NCBI GenBank assembly: GCA_025786725.1
Contig: JAHLTZ010000011.1
Span: 1-64,000, forward strand
Direction of reading: 5' to 3'
Length of the DNA: 64,000 nucleotides
Source of the DNA: Syncephalis fuscata
Taxonomy: Eukaryota; Zoopagomycota; Zoopagomycetes; Zoopagales; Piptocephalidaceae
Under the pieces are notes generated by a model. That model worked only from the letters and a program-made list of their open reading frames with translations. It did no database searches and had not been told where the DNA came from. The position numbers were made by a program, and so were the translations under genes. This document shows, one piece after another, positions 36,497-52,834 of the stretch. The stretch's first letter is position 1. Each line of letters opens with the position of its first letter.

Positions 36497-39400
36497 TTAA
36501 CCATCTTGACCAAACTCTACATCTAGACGAGGCGCTCCAACCGAAGACATAAATGCTGTTACAGCCAATTGATTATCGCCTGGCAGCTTATTACCAGCGA
36601 TAATGCACCGGGTAGTTACCCGACGACCTGCCTCGTGGGCCCGTCCTCGCATCATCTTTTGTAGTAGTGAGGTACGGGCCATCCAATTCTCTTCGAGCAT
36701 CTTTTGATCACGCTTTCCACTGCCAACCCCATCGGTCTCAAGCATGGAGATGTCACCATCAGCTCTACCGCCCCCTGTATCGGCACCATCCCCTGTATCG
36801 TAGGGATTATCGCAAACACGCGCAAAGAAGTGTCGCTCTTCCATAACTTGGTCGATATCCCAACCAATGACCATAAACGGCTCACCCGCCACGGCAACAC
36901 CATCATTAGTGCAGAGTTGCATGATAATGAGTCCGCTACACGTAACAGGCCGTGTGGTGGACATAATTTCAACCTTCATATTGGTTTGCGGGAATAGGTC
37001 ATCGGTAGGCGCTTCACGACAACTACCGGCAACCATACACACCATCGAGGGGCGTAATAGCAACGAGGTATGTCGATGCTGTATATTGACTGTAAGGAAG
37101 GTTGATGAACTATAGCTGTTATGGATACTTGATAATATTGGCGAAAATGGACCAGCACTAGTGTTATATCCACCATCACTATACATCATATTGCTATCCA
37201 GGGGTAATGGTGATGATACTAAGCATCCATCTAAATTAATTGACGGTTAGTAGAGTATTGATAATATATACTAATATCTGGCCTACCCATATCCCATTGT
37301 TCTAATGTACCAGGCTTTTGCAATGTCACTGTAGGATGAGCTGTTTTACTTCAACCTATACATCCAATTAGGCATCAATATATATATATATAACTACTTA
37401 AATACTACTTACCCCACTCTTAATACGAACAGATAATGATGCCATGGCACCACTGGTCATTTTAGCATTAATAGACACCGGTACATCATCGGCATCATAA
37501 TACAATTGCTCTGACTGATCAGCCTGGAATGCAGATTGAGCCATCTTTAGTAAAAACTCTTCCCATTCCTCGTCATCAATAGGCAATCCTTGCGAGGCAT
37601 CTTGTACAAGCGATACTTGCATACAATTGCCACTCTTTGTATCCATCGCTACCCGCCAACCAACTACGAGATAAATAGGCGATGATGACATAAAATTGTT
37701 AGAATTTTCAAGCACAAATACCATACATCCATCAAGTGTTTGTTGTTGTTGTTGTTGTTGTTGTAGCGTACTGGGTCCATCTAAAATGGTTGATTGATCA
37801 GATGAAGGATGATCGACCATCTCTTGTAGTATAATAATTGCTTGTTCTCCCGATTCAATAATTGGATTAGATAGACCCGATCCAACCACATCAAGTGGAT
37901 AAGCGGTAAAGAATTGAAGTCGATATCTGTACCGACATTGGCCACCATAAGTGTGAGTTGTGTTTCGGTAACTGAACCTTCAGTTGGTGTTGTGGCCAGT
38001 GGCAACATTAACGGTGAACATATCTCCTGTACTGTATCCGATTGAAGCCCTGGTGTTGCGGTAGGTGTTGGTACAGCAGTTGATTCGGCAATTGTACTAT
38101 TAAGCGATGTATTGTCATCATCTTTATGATCCAATGTGTGATTCGGACTGGCACTGGGTGTAAGTGCAGATCCAGCAAGCCATGCATGTGTTACAGAATC
38201 AGTTGCCATATTATCATCGTTATTCTTTTCTTCACTAATTTGTAACGTTAAATGTCTATATTATAAATGTTAATTAGCTAATTAACTAGCTAAATGTTAA
38301 TACACATTACCTATCAGATTCTGAAACGGATGAAGTAGATACTGCTGATGTCGCCATATCAGTATCGTTATTAACGATTGATGCTGCTGTTTTTGCTGCT
38401 GCCATATCTGCCATTAAAGTGGATGATACTGGTTCAGATGTAATAAGTACTTCGAGTCCGGTAACTTCTCCTGTAGTGCCTTTGCTTAAATGAACAGCCA
38501 GATTTAAGACATCGTTATCATCGCCCAGCTTGACTGCTCGTTGAATATCGTTCGATTCGATTAACTGCCTCTCCAATCCATTAAAGAAGCGATGTGCCAT
38601 ATCTGATTCAACAAGCATATCGGCTTGATTCGGTAGGATATGCATAGTATGTACAAGCATACGTGGCGGACTGTGTAATGATGTTTGCCATGCAATAATA
38701 AGACACGGATGCCGTTCAAGTGGCATACCATTAATGGCTCGACCCAATGCAAATATCATAAATCCAGTCATGCCACCTGAGTGGATACCCGGTGATAATA
38801 AACACGTACCATCCTGTCCACACATTAACTGTTCAACTGATGCCGACACTAATGTGCCATCAAGTGTGACCATTTTGCCAGAGAATAGTGTTAAATGACG
38901 ATGCTGATTATTCAATCGAAGTGTAAATAGTGCTGGTGCAACTAGATCACGTGGTACAGCTGTCCGGATAATGGTGCCATTTAATCGCGTTAATACACGA
39001 CCATGTCGATAACGTACTGATGATGCTATTGATTAATATTATTAATTTAATAGGTCAATATGATTAGTTTGATTTGTATTTATATATTGAGTATACTTAC
39101 TACGTGACAAAATACCAGGTGATTTAGGTGGCTGATGGTCGCTAGTATTAGATGGTGAACGACTTGGTGCCTAAATATCAATTTATTAATAAATACTTAT
39201 TAGTATTTATACTCCACTTACTCGAGCATTGTGAGACATGACAATTTGTAGACGAATGCCTTCTTCAGCATGCCAGCTTAATTCGAGCGACACTTGTGAT
39301 TGTGCCGTCTCGTCTAACGGAATACGCTGCGATGTTTGTCGAGCATCAGAACGTGGACCCGAATGGCGATTTGGCGATTTATTGGCCGTTGGTAAACTGA

Positions 39401-40754
39401 TTTCTAAATGCGTATCAAGTACAAGTGCATCCCATCGACTGCACTCAGCTGCCATCATATAAGCATGCGCCGTATCATTGCGTATACGCCACAGTATAGC
39501 AATAGTGGGTCGATCGCGCAACCAAGGACCACATGGCTGATCCATACTAAATAGTAGCATGGCTGCAGCTGCCCGTGTATCTTCTTGTGGCGAATACGAA
39601 GCTGATATGCACTGTTCTGGCGCCACGGTCGTTTGCCACGTATCGGCAGATGGACATGAACAGCGTAGAGCCATTGTGCTGCCCTGAGTGAGCGATACAC
39701 CTTCCATTTGGTTCTCAAGTACTACGGTAACGGCTGGCAATACACTGCCGTATTCAAGATGTGGCATATCAAAGATGGATTGTCGTGTGGCCATGGAACG
39801 TGCGGCCATACTACCAACTGAGCCTGTTTGCTGCTCCTTCACATCCATAACCATAACGGGTGCTGTGTCGTCGGGTGTCATATAGGCTGCCAGTACGAGA
39901 TTGTTTCGATGGCCAAATAGATTAGGCGGTGTACGCCGCATGGCTGTCGTACCTTGTGGACAGCAATCAAGCAATAATTGATCAGCAAATGTTTGCCATA
40001 CTTGCCAGTCAGGTACACTTGCCCCAACTGGTGTAATAGCCCATTCAGCCGTATAACATGGGCGATCACCCGAGGCTAGTGCCCAATGAACAAGTAAATA
40101 TAGTTCAAATCGATCTTCACGCGGTTTGGTCACAGGGGACTTTAGACTGCCGTTCATTGGCGATTCACCATGACCACTAGCGCCATCTTGGATTAAGCCA
40201 TGGCCACCGTTCATGGTTAAATCTTCTTGGATACTCGCCTCACCAATGGTGGTCAAGCTTTCTTGAGAACGAGTGGAGTAGGAAGGACGAGGCAGTTCAA
40301 CGCTAGTTGAATTGGAAGACGAATCGACTTTAATGCAATAAACACGGGCACTACAGTTACCCAGTGTAGGATCAACAGCGACCGAAGCAAAGGCACACAG
40401 CTCTTGTGGACTTATATGCCGATGGCTGCGATCATCCTCAAGCAGTTTGCCGCTCGTTTGATGCCAGCATAATAGTAAAGATTGCCGATTAAGTCGATTA
40501 GTAAGAGAGCATATCAATCCGTGTGCTCCTGCATCAGTAAGCGACTTCTTTAATAGTGTCACCTTATCGAATGATCCATTGGAGGCATTTGGATCCCTAT
40601 AAATAATAAATTAGTGTGTATCGGCTATTCATATTCATATTCATAATTACTCTGTATAATCGGTAAATGTCCGCTCACGTAACCAGCGTTTGCTTGTTTC
40701 ATTGGGATTTCGTAGCGAGGCACGATGCCAAAGCCGCTTAAGTTTTGTAGTCAT
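36497..40754 (-). CDS. Large protein of unknown function (~1,300 residues), frame-broken
   Basis: Exons 40754-40651, 40596-39222, 39170-39101, 39025-38311, 38255-37413, a short exon near 37345-37287, and 37230-36497. The start MTTKLKRLWHRASLRNP is basic. The long middle is rich in Ser, Thr, Gln, Met and Asp, with a run of eight Gln (CAA repeat near 37745) and an acidic EEWEEF stretch. No signal peptide, transmembrane segment, enzymatic motif or domain was recognised. One base is missing near 37915, and the phase between exons 5 and 6 does not fit, suggesting a second lost base. The coding-like base composition and regular short introns make it a real gene. It may be a scaffold or transcription-related protein, but this is a guess. 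Confidence 0.6.
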
Positions 40755-41533
40755 TGGACACTAGTCCGTCGAGTTACTATGCTAGAATCAAAATAAAAGT
40801 GTTCCGTTTACAGACACGGAATATGAACGAAAACGCTATAGATGATGAATATAGTTGGAGAAATAGAAAGAACGATAAAGAAACAAGCCTGACATGCAGC
40901 ACCGAATTACATTCGCTATTTCGGTCAAATAGTACGTCGTGGCAGGCGAACAGACCTGTAATTATCAATACCATGCATTTTCTTTGTGTGTATGATATGC
41001 TGTACAACCATACGAGAAACTGTGTGATAGCCGAGCCCACACACAACGCAGTTGCTTGCCTATTGAGCCACTTCTTGATTATTCACTTGCACATCCATCG
41101 TCTATTCATATCACATGTGGCAATGAACAATAATAACTAGATTAATAAAAATACCACGCTTCCATTGCAGCCACCATTACAATACATTATCTGCAGCAGA
41201 ACCCTGGCACTTGATCATTAATAGATAGTGTTAACCGGTATGACGACCATGTGCTCATTGTTAGAACAATCGTTCCACGGATTGGTTGTTGCACTCTGTG
41301 TTAGCCGCCATTGTTTTTTGCAAAAGTGTTACTACTAGTCGCCTATTACAAGTATAACGTGGATATTGTTATATAAATACTTTTACAAGTGTATTTATGG
41401 CACAGCTACCGTTAATAGGTAAGATTTTATTGTTTATCCGTAGTGAATTAGTTCAGCGATTTGTCTATTATACCATACAATGACAGTCCTGGTGTGGTGT
41501 GTTATGTTAATAGTATAGTTTGGAATTACTTAC
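40755..41533. other. Intergenic DNA upstream of the large unknown gene
   Basis: Holds its promoter. The plus frame 40754-41140 and minus frame 40777-41046 overlap each other and have no coding character. Confidence 0.4.
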
Positions 41534-41620
41534 CGCATCCCTTTGAATCAATTCTATGAACTGACGATAATGCCATGCAGCAACAGTCACAGCTGTGCTG
41601 GTATTATAGGTTGAAATCAT
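41534..41620 (-). CDS. Possible small gene, first exon (unrecognised)
   Basis: From ATG at 41620 the frame reads MISTYNTSTAVTVAAWHYRQ and nine more residues, then a perfect GTAAGT donor at 41533. A following acceptor (CACCAG, about 41490) would add only about six codons before TAA, giving a peptide of about 35 residues. The YRQF pattern recalls LYR-motif mitochondrial proteins, but the match is too short to trust. It could be the 5' exon of a longer gene whose next exon I missed. Confidence 0.25.
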
Positions 41621-42892
41621 TTTCAACGCCCTTTTGAATATGACTGTAGTTACATCGTATGACGTAATGTATATCTAATTTACAACTACATCTTTAATAT
41701 CAATAAATTAAAATGAAATAATATTAAATTAAGTACGCTATCTAAATTAAATTATGTCTTTGGTAATAATCATAAAACTATTGTTTTTTGGTCAAGAATA
41801 ATAATAATATGGCAAGAGTTTTGTTAATGATATAAATAGAAATAGAACATTATTATTGTGGTAAATAGAATAGATAGTTTTAAAGAAATAAGCAGATTAA
41901 ACAAGCGAAATGATAAAAAGGAAGCAGAAGATAAACAGAGCTAGAAACATAAGTTAACAATAAAAAATAATTGATTAAAAAAGTAAAAAAGTGGACTAAA
42001 AGCGAGTGCAAATAATAAATAGCGATTTAAACATAAATTAATTAATTGATAAGTTGATTATTCAAGTCATTATGCTCAACTTTTGTAAAAAAATTGTTTA
42101 TCATCTCGATTGCATTTGAAAAAGATAATTGAGCTCTTTGCCTCCCAGAAATCTTTCTACATTTTACAAAAAAACAATCATTGGCTTTAACAATGATAAC
42201 TTGGTGCGTTTATAAAAAACAAGTTATCTACTTCTACACGACAAATCACCAAAGTTATCAAGCGAATAGTCAATAATTCTGATAGTTCTATTGAATTTAT
42301 TTATGTTAATGAGTTTAGAACAAGTCAAGTTTGTAACAAGTGTAAAAAACACTGGAGGACATGGAGGCTATTGGATTAAAGCGCAATATACATGCTGTAC
42401 TCAAATGCCAATTTTGTGATAAAACATGGAAGCTTGATGTGATGGCAGCCAAACATATACACTATGTTTTTGCACAAGTCAAAAAATAGTAATAAAATTT
42501 TGATTGAATCAGACGTGAAGATGGTCAATCATCAATTTCTTCACAGTAATGCAAACGATATAACTTGTTTACATATCTTTGGATAACTCCAGTAAATATA
42601 TGCAAATTATCATATTAAATGCTTTGACTAGCGTATTCTTTTTATTGACTACGTTGTTTTTTATAAAGCCTATGTTGTGATTTAACTATACTAAATGACA
42701 TTTATAATAGCAATAAATGTTATTATTTAATAACAATTAATCGATATTAGAAATAGTGCACAGTTGTAATAAGTAAACCGTAACATGTCATGGCTTTATT
42801 TAAGCAATCGCTGGTTATTTGTAAGACTCGTTATTTATTCTCTGGGCCCAATGCTATAGTACTGATTGTGATTGTAAAGTAGTCTATTGATC
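41621..42892. other. AT-rich intergenic DNA with one dispersed repeat
   Basis: A ~50-bp stretch at about 41908-41958 (AAGCAGAAGATAAACAGAGC and flanks) recurs at about 45123-45173. The rest has no feature. Confidence 0.45.
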
Positions 42893-43970
42893 CTAATCCC
42901 AGCCTCTTGTATCTGGTTTGCCAAGATTATAAGAAAGTTCTTCCCAGTACCTTCCTCCTTTTAAAGAATTACGCAGTTCTATCGCTATCGCTGCTTTTAC
43001 ATTTTCACTAACAAGACGAAGACTAGCATTTAGAGCAAACTCATTCATTTCATCAATTCTAGTTGTTTCCTCAAATTCATCAACAATAACTTTTCCTTGT
43101 CCTACTGGAATAGCCTTACTGAGGTTAATGAAGTATGGGTTAAATCCATATTTGTCCTCATTAATGCAAATATCTAGCGATATTGTTAGTATAAACATCA
43201 GTGATAAACACCATGCTTACCTTCAAAATTCATGTGGGCATACCATCCCAATTCTTCTAAAGCATTTAGACCTAACAATAGATTAACATATAGTATATAA
43301 GCACTAAAAACTCGTACCACTTCCAATATTTCCCCATAAACTTTGTACTTTTCTCACACCATCACGACTAATTTAGGTTAGAACAATATTTCTTATGCGC
43401 AATTAACATTGTTGACATACCTACTAAATACTTGAGCAAATCCTTATATCTTTTTTTACATTGGCCTTGTAGAACATAGCATGTATTTCCTGGGATCATG
43501 ATCTTTCCTGTAGGCACAGCAATCGGAGGGTTTCGTTTATCAAACGGTTTGTAAGTTTCCATTAAATCCTATTGATAGCGATACTTGTTAGTTATTGCAT
43601 ATCCATTGTTATATAGAACCGACCTGATATACTTTAAGAGCATGACTTTTGGGATTTGAATTTAGTCCACATGCAAGTGTAATAGGCTGCTTATTTTGCG
43701 TTGCTTTGGTATAGTATATGCCATTAGATTCGTTTGGCGTGCCGGTAAACTGGATACCATGTGTGCTAAATAAGCTTTTTACATAGTCTTGCTTGGTTTT
43801 TATTAATTCTATATGAATAGTAACATTAGTAAATGACACGAGTGGCTTGGGATAGATACTTGCCACCGAAGCTGGCTGATTTGGTATGCCATTGACAGGC
43901 GTGGCTTTAGTAACCGATACTAGCATAAGCGTAGCAGCAGTAATAGTAAGAATGGATTTATCGTAAACAT
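42893..43970 (-). CDS. Second secreted kinase-like protein, frame-broken
   Basis: Exons 43970-43624, 43568-43421, about 43372-43323, about 43275-43221 and 43173-42893. The N-terminus MFTINPFLLLLLL continues, after one missing base near 43930, into TLMLVSVTKATP, together a good signal peptide. The middle shows GNTCYVLQGQCKKRYKDLLKY, matching the hinge and helix-D layout of the 33-kb protein. It is followed by LNALEELGWYAHMNFEDICI and then NEDKYGFNPYFINLSKAIP, a clear echo of a kinase catalytic loop and DFG region in which HRD has become HMN and DFG has become YFI. A second missing base is likely at the exon 2-3 junction. The donor of intron 1 is a weak GTCGGT. Probably a non-catalytic secreted pseudokinase. 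Inference from layout only. Confidence 0.6.
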
Positions 43971-45273
43971 CGCTATGTCAAGGCCCAGTCGTCGAATAAA
44001 AAGCTGTACTTTCTATGAGTTTAGTACGTGAGGGAAGAGTATGATGTGATGATTAGACAAATAAGCATGCTAAGAAATGAAGTATTTATAGTAAAATAGA
44101 TCATGCAATAGTCGATGTATTTACTATGAGACGGGCGAATATGGAATGCATACTTCGGAGTAAGAAACATGGAAGAGCGCATGGAAATAAACAGCAAGTA
44201 ACAACCTCCGTTATTCAAATACGGAATTTGAAATGCAAATGTTTTAAAGTTGCATTGTTATTTCTACATATATGTATGTATGTATATATTGAGCAACACG
44301 ATGGAAAAACGTAACTCATTATGGTAATTACATTTTTGTATGACTCCTACGTTTCAAGTTCTAATATCAAAGGAAATCACAAATTTATCTGTAAACGCTG
44401 TGAGTTGAGTATTACTGTTTTGTGAATACCAATTAGAACACAATACTGTAGATTAAAGCACAGATGTCTAGTAATATACATTGCAAGCAACCAGCAATTT
44501 AATGACTATTTGAAACAGAATAATCGCTAAAGACTACTGCGTACTTCAATACACTCAATCATTTATACCATTTGTTAACATATATTTATTTTCAACAGCT
44601 AATGAGCATTTAAAACCATGTGACTAATAGTAAATAAATAGCAATAATTATTGCTCTACTATAAGCTGTGTTTTATTATTATTATCACTTCTTTCGTATA
44701 CTGTTTATTTTTCAATCAACATCATGTAACACTAACATATACACGAGATTGTTATTATCTTGTTAACAATATAATAATATAAATCGATACTATCATGATA
44801 GATAGAATAACGATATGCATATGATGATTGCATAATAGTGTTTATTACTATTATGGCACCATTGTATCACTTTACTGGATGTCACAATAATTACATAGTA
44901 TACTGACTTATAATGGAATGGAAAGAATGACAGTGTAAACACTATTAATTATTTTCTTAATGCTTTTAAAATAATATTAGTATTGCGAGTAAAACAGCAG
45001 CCGGCTTTGAATAGTTAAATTCGCTATAAATTATAATTGTTTAAATCATTATTAGCCATTAAGTATTAATTGTATATTGTATTATATACAAATTGCTATA
45101 AATAATAAATGAGATTACAAGACATGATAAAGGGGAAGCAGAAGGTAAACAGAACTAGAAACCTAAGTTTTATACGATGATATGATTTGTATGATCTATT
45201 TTTTACATCAATTTGAGCAATAATTAATAAAGCTCTTTTCTCTTGTTTTTTACAACTTTGCCATTACTATTAA
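43971..45273. other. Divergent intergenic region
   Basis: Separates the secreted kinase-like gene (minus) from the helicase gene (plus). Carries the second copy of the ~50-bp repeat (45123-45173). No gene was seen. Confidence 0.45.
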
Positions 45274-48496
<3,223 letters not shown>

Positions 48497-48693
48497 TAAA
48501 CTAAACCTTTATGATACAACATAATAATTATATTTAACTGAAAAAAGTAAAAGTGAGGCAACTATATTAATTAAATAATTGCAGCTTTTAAATATAATGC
48601 AGTTTATTGGTTTAGAAATCATATTGTAAATTTCAATAAAAACAATTACATGAAAATAAATTATATATCGCGGCATATTCAGTTATACGTTGT

Positions 48694-49859
48694 TCAGTTA
48701 GTAGGATTATGGTTTGGTCTTCGAGGATAAACGGTAGAAACTCCTCACCATCGCTATTCCATAGTGCATTGTCTTGATTATCAATATCAACTGTTCTATC
48801 GAGTAAAGTATCATCAGAATGCTGGCCGTATGGTCGCGGATGTTGATAAGAAGGTGGATTAATGGTCGGTATTGCTAGATGTTTGTATTCAGTTTTAACA
48901 TACTCTATTCATCCTCGACCCTCAAACCAGGCTCAATTCTTCGACGAATATCGTTAAACTGGTCCACAATTCATTGCTTGCTTCTTTAATTTCAGCATCG
49001 CTTATCCTTTCATCAGGAAAAAAGGCGGACCCTTGATAGGCCGTGCAGTGGAAATGGATGGAAATGTTATGCGGTTTTCTGTAACACATGCAACTAATAC
49101 CTGTATAAATATATTTACTAATATATGTATTTGATCATTTAACCCACCGTATCCAATATTGAAACCAATCGTCCATTTTTTTGCTTTTGCATTGTTTATA
49201 ACTGTTCAATCAACTATTAGGAAAAATTACCATAGTTGTTATATACTTGCCTTTTATAAGATCTGAAAATCTAGACTCGGCCAATTCTCGTGAGACAGAT
49301 GAATGAGCGATATACTGATGAAATCGTTTATTACAAGCCGGCTTAACAATCATGTAACAAACATAACCAGGTATATAAGAAAACTTTTTGATAATAGAAT
49401 AAAAAGGGTTTGGCCGAGAATTTGGTGTATAAATATCGTAATCTCCAGAATACATATCCTATAAGTGTGGTTATTACTTCGACAAATCAAAGTGATAACG
49501 AGTCTACATACATGGTAAAATCTAAATGGTAAACATCTAGTTTGGCTATTTCCGCATACTACTTTGGCTTTATGTTTATCGCTTTCCTTTGTAAAGTATT
49601 TGTTCTCCATAAAATATGCACCTTCTTTTTTATTGCATTTGAATCAATAATAAAACCATTGATATTAAATGCATCAGGCTAACCTAATTTATATTTAAAA
49701 ATAGGATCCACTATTACAATAAAATTAGTATTATACTGTGGGTAGATTTACCAAGAGCTTACCTTTTTTATCAGATGGACCTGGTGATGCCAAAGCACTT
49801 TAACCAGCTAATAGCAGTACAGATAATGCTAAAAGATACTTGATTTCAAATAGCATCAT
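48694..49859 (-). pseudogene. Decayed inverted copy of the 33-kb secreted kinase-like gene
   Basis: From ATG at 49859 the signal peptide MMLFEIKYLLALSVLLLAG matches the 33-kb gene, then meets TAA where that gene has CAA (Gln). Exon 2 has TAG where the partner has CAA in YQLGQPGAF. Bases are missing in an A run near 49626 and a T run near 49030. The stretch PGYVCYMIVKPACNKRF and the GC-AG intron (49250-49202) are conserved, and the C-terminal LAIPTINPPSYQHP matches the partner's end. The 3' flank also matches. This is therefore a duplicate that has lost coding ability. Two stops cannot be explained by indel errors alone. Confidence 0.8.
49202..49250 (-). other. GC-AG intron in the pseudogene copy
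   Basis: The donor GCAAGTATATAAC and acceptor GAACAG sit at the same position as the intron at 33633-33682 of the intact paralogue. Confidence 0.75.
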
Positions 49860-52834
49860 TGAGGTTTTGTCTAATGTCTGTATTTCAACTTTATAAAATA
49901 TCGTAGTTGTAACAATAAAAATAGATAAGCATAAAATGATTGTGCGTGTAAAGTAAATAATATATAAATTGTTCAATTATTTATAGCAATTTCAATACAA
50001 AGCAATTGTTGCAGGCTGTATTGTTCAAGCAAAAAAATAATTTGTTTTAATGTTGGCCATCATGGGAGTAAAACAAAAAATATTAAGCAGTAATTCAAAA
50101 TGGAAATTAATAATCGTGCATTCTAATTAAAGTGCTAATTTAAATTAAAATGCCGCTTTTTATTTGAATTATAGCTAATTTATCACGTTGATGGTGATAC
50201 AATATAATAATAATAAAAATCGCTTATCAAAAAAAGAATAATTGGGTAGTAATAAAAAACTTGTCTTTTATTTAAATTTCTATTTATTTATGGTTTATTT
50301 CTTAGCTACATTATCATAAAAATACCATCATAATATTGGAGTCGTAACACTATATAATTAAATAGCCTGTTAAGGCCATGTAATGGTCGCAGGAATAATA
50401 CACATATTGAGTAGCAGCATTAATTACTAATAATAAACAATTATAAAAATATGTGATCAGTAACTACTTTTTTATTGTAGCCATATAAACGGTTGCATTA
50501 GCTAATACGTTGCATTGCTGATGAGATGTTACAAAGCATCTAAATTCAATTATTATCATGCTTATTATAAATGACAGCTTTATTTAATATAATAAATTGA
50601 TAATTAGCCTCTATTCCAATCTTATTTCTACTTGATGCAATACAAATTATTTAGTTTATTATAGCTGAGCCGTGTAACCAATGGCCAGTAGGTAATATAT
50701 TTATTGCCAAACAACATTAACCAAGCAGCAAATTGTATTATGAGCTGTAAGGCAAGATTTAGCAATTATTTAATTAATAAAATGTTGCCAATATTATGTA
50801 TGAAATTACGTATAATGAAACAAACTGTGTGATATTTTGCATAGGTGTGTGTATAGTATATAAATAGTTTTTGGTAATATATAGCGTTATTGTGTTGCGT
50901 AATATTGTATTAGTTGCAATACTGTGCTAGTAAATGTACAAAAATAACAGTCTTTTACAAACTATGGCTTGTGTAAGCAAAATACAATAAAATGATTACC
51001 AGATTCAATTCTCCATGCTTAGCTAATCAGATTGGTATAATTTATAAAACAACGATTTTTGCATAAAAAATAGTAAAAAGTGCGATTTACATGCCATTAG
51101 TTAACGAAAAGTGATTTAATTTCATAATTTTAAAACTTTAATATTAAAGTTGATCTGGACTAAAGCAAATTCGAAATGTTTGTAGTACTAAAACAAGAAT
51201 AGTAGTAATTTAGTATGTGGAAATATTGATGTACAGTGGCAATTTATGCTATTGATATATATATAGCTTATATTCTATTAATAACTATACCTAATTTGCA
51301 TTTTTGATTGACGTTTTTTGCAAAAATTGTTGTTTTAAATTTATACCAATTGGTATAACTAAGCATGGAAAACTCGAATCTGGTAATCATTTGTTGCATT
51401 TTAACTATACAGACCATGAATGGTAAAAAACTGCTATTTTGTACATTTATTAGTGTATTATCACAACTATTGCACCACTACGCAACACAGCAGCGGTGTG
51501 TATTACCAAAAGCTATCTATATGACATATGAATACTTGTGGAAAATATCATACAATTTGCTTTATTTTACATAGAATTATAATAATATTGGCAATGTTTT
51601 ATTAATTAAATTGTTATTATTATTTAACATTCATTGTTTTTTACCATTTAGTTACGTTGAGATTGTCCACTTAATGCTACTGCATACTATTATAGTATTG
51701 GACAATATTTTTAAATTTAGATTTGTAAAAAAACGTTTTATCTTTATTTCAAAATATCATAACTAAACATTTTTCAGCAAGCATAGCTATCAGTAATAAA
51801 AATAATATATTTTACAATGATTGCATATTTATGGCAATGTGAGAAAGAACTATATTACATGGTTAGACAATCAAAATATATTTGTTGAATATCAGTACTA
51901 ATTACCAAAAATAAACAGCTATTACAAAGATATATAAACAATTACTTGTTAGCTGTAGACATATTAACGGTCTAACAAACGGATAGAGCTGCGGTAATGA
52001 TACACAAGACAAAGCATTAAGTTTTGTTGTTAGCTATGTATACTATATATCCATAGTTCTATTACATATTAGTAAGGGGAACAATAGCTTCTAGTTTATT
52101 CTATTTTTTAGTGTCATACAAGTTATTCGGCTTGTTATAGTTAAACCTGTTATAATCAATGGTCAATAAAAAATAAGAGTATTATCAAAGCAATACTACT
52201 CGATCAACACATTATGTTTCGAGTGTTAATATAAGCGTTAATAAGCATCAGAAACTAATGTTGTAGAATAATGTCAAGATAAGATGCTGCTTGATTATTT
52301 AAATTGCAATTTCTTTAGTTAAATTTTAACAATATAATATTTAATTATATAACAAGCGATGTTATTGGTATACTTTTATTTCTGTTGTACATATAGTTGC
52401 ATATTACATTTCTTTTTAAAGAATAGAATAGTCGTATTAATATACTGGCTTGTAATTAAAAAATAGAACAGTGCACTGGAAATTATAACATGCAATAAAC
52501 ATATTTTATTTAAAATAATAGGTACACAGATTGAAATAAAAAGAAAACAATTTTTTAAATGCTAGTTAATGGCCGCATTTTTAATATAAATTAAAGCAAC
52601 ATAATGTCGATTTAAGTAAGTAATTTACATTAAGCTGTATCTTAGGTAATGATTATAGCAAAACACAACATTTAATTAGTTGTCTCTCTATTTTCTAATA
52701 AATTTGTGTTTTTAAGTCGATAACAGTTCTTTGTTTTATTGCATCATTACTAAAACAAAGCATAATAGCATAGCTGGCATCATAATTTATATCGTTATTT
52801 ACGCGTTATTTGGATAGTTAGATATATGATAACA
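49860..52834. other. Long AT-rich intergenic DNA
   Basis: About 3 kb with only AT-driven frames, such as 51365-51574. No gene, RNA or repeat with a clear partner was recognised. The part next to 49859 was once the promoter of the pseudogene. Confidence 0.45.
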
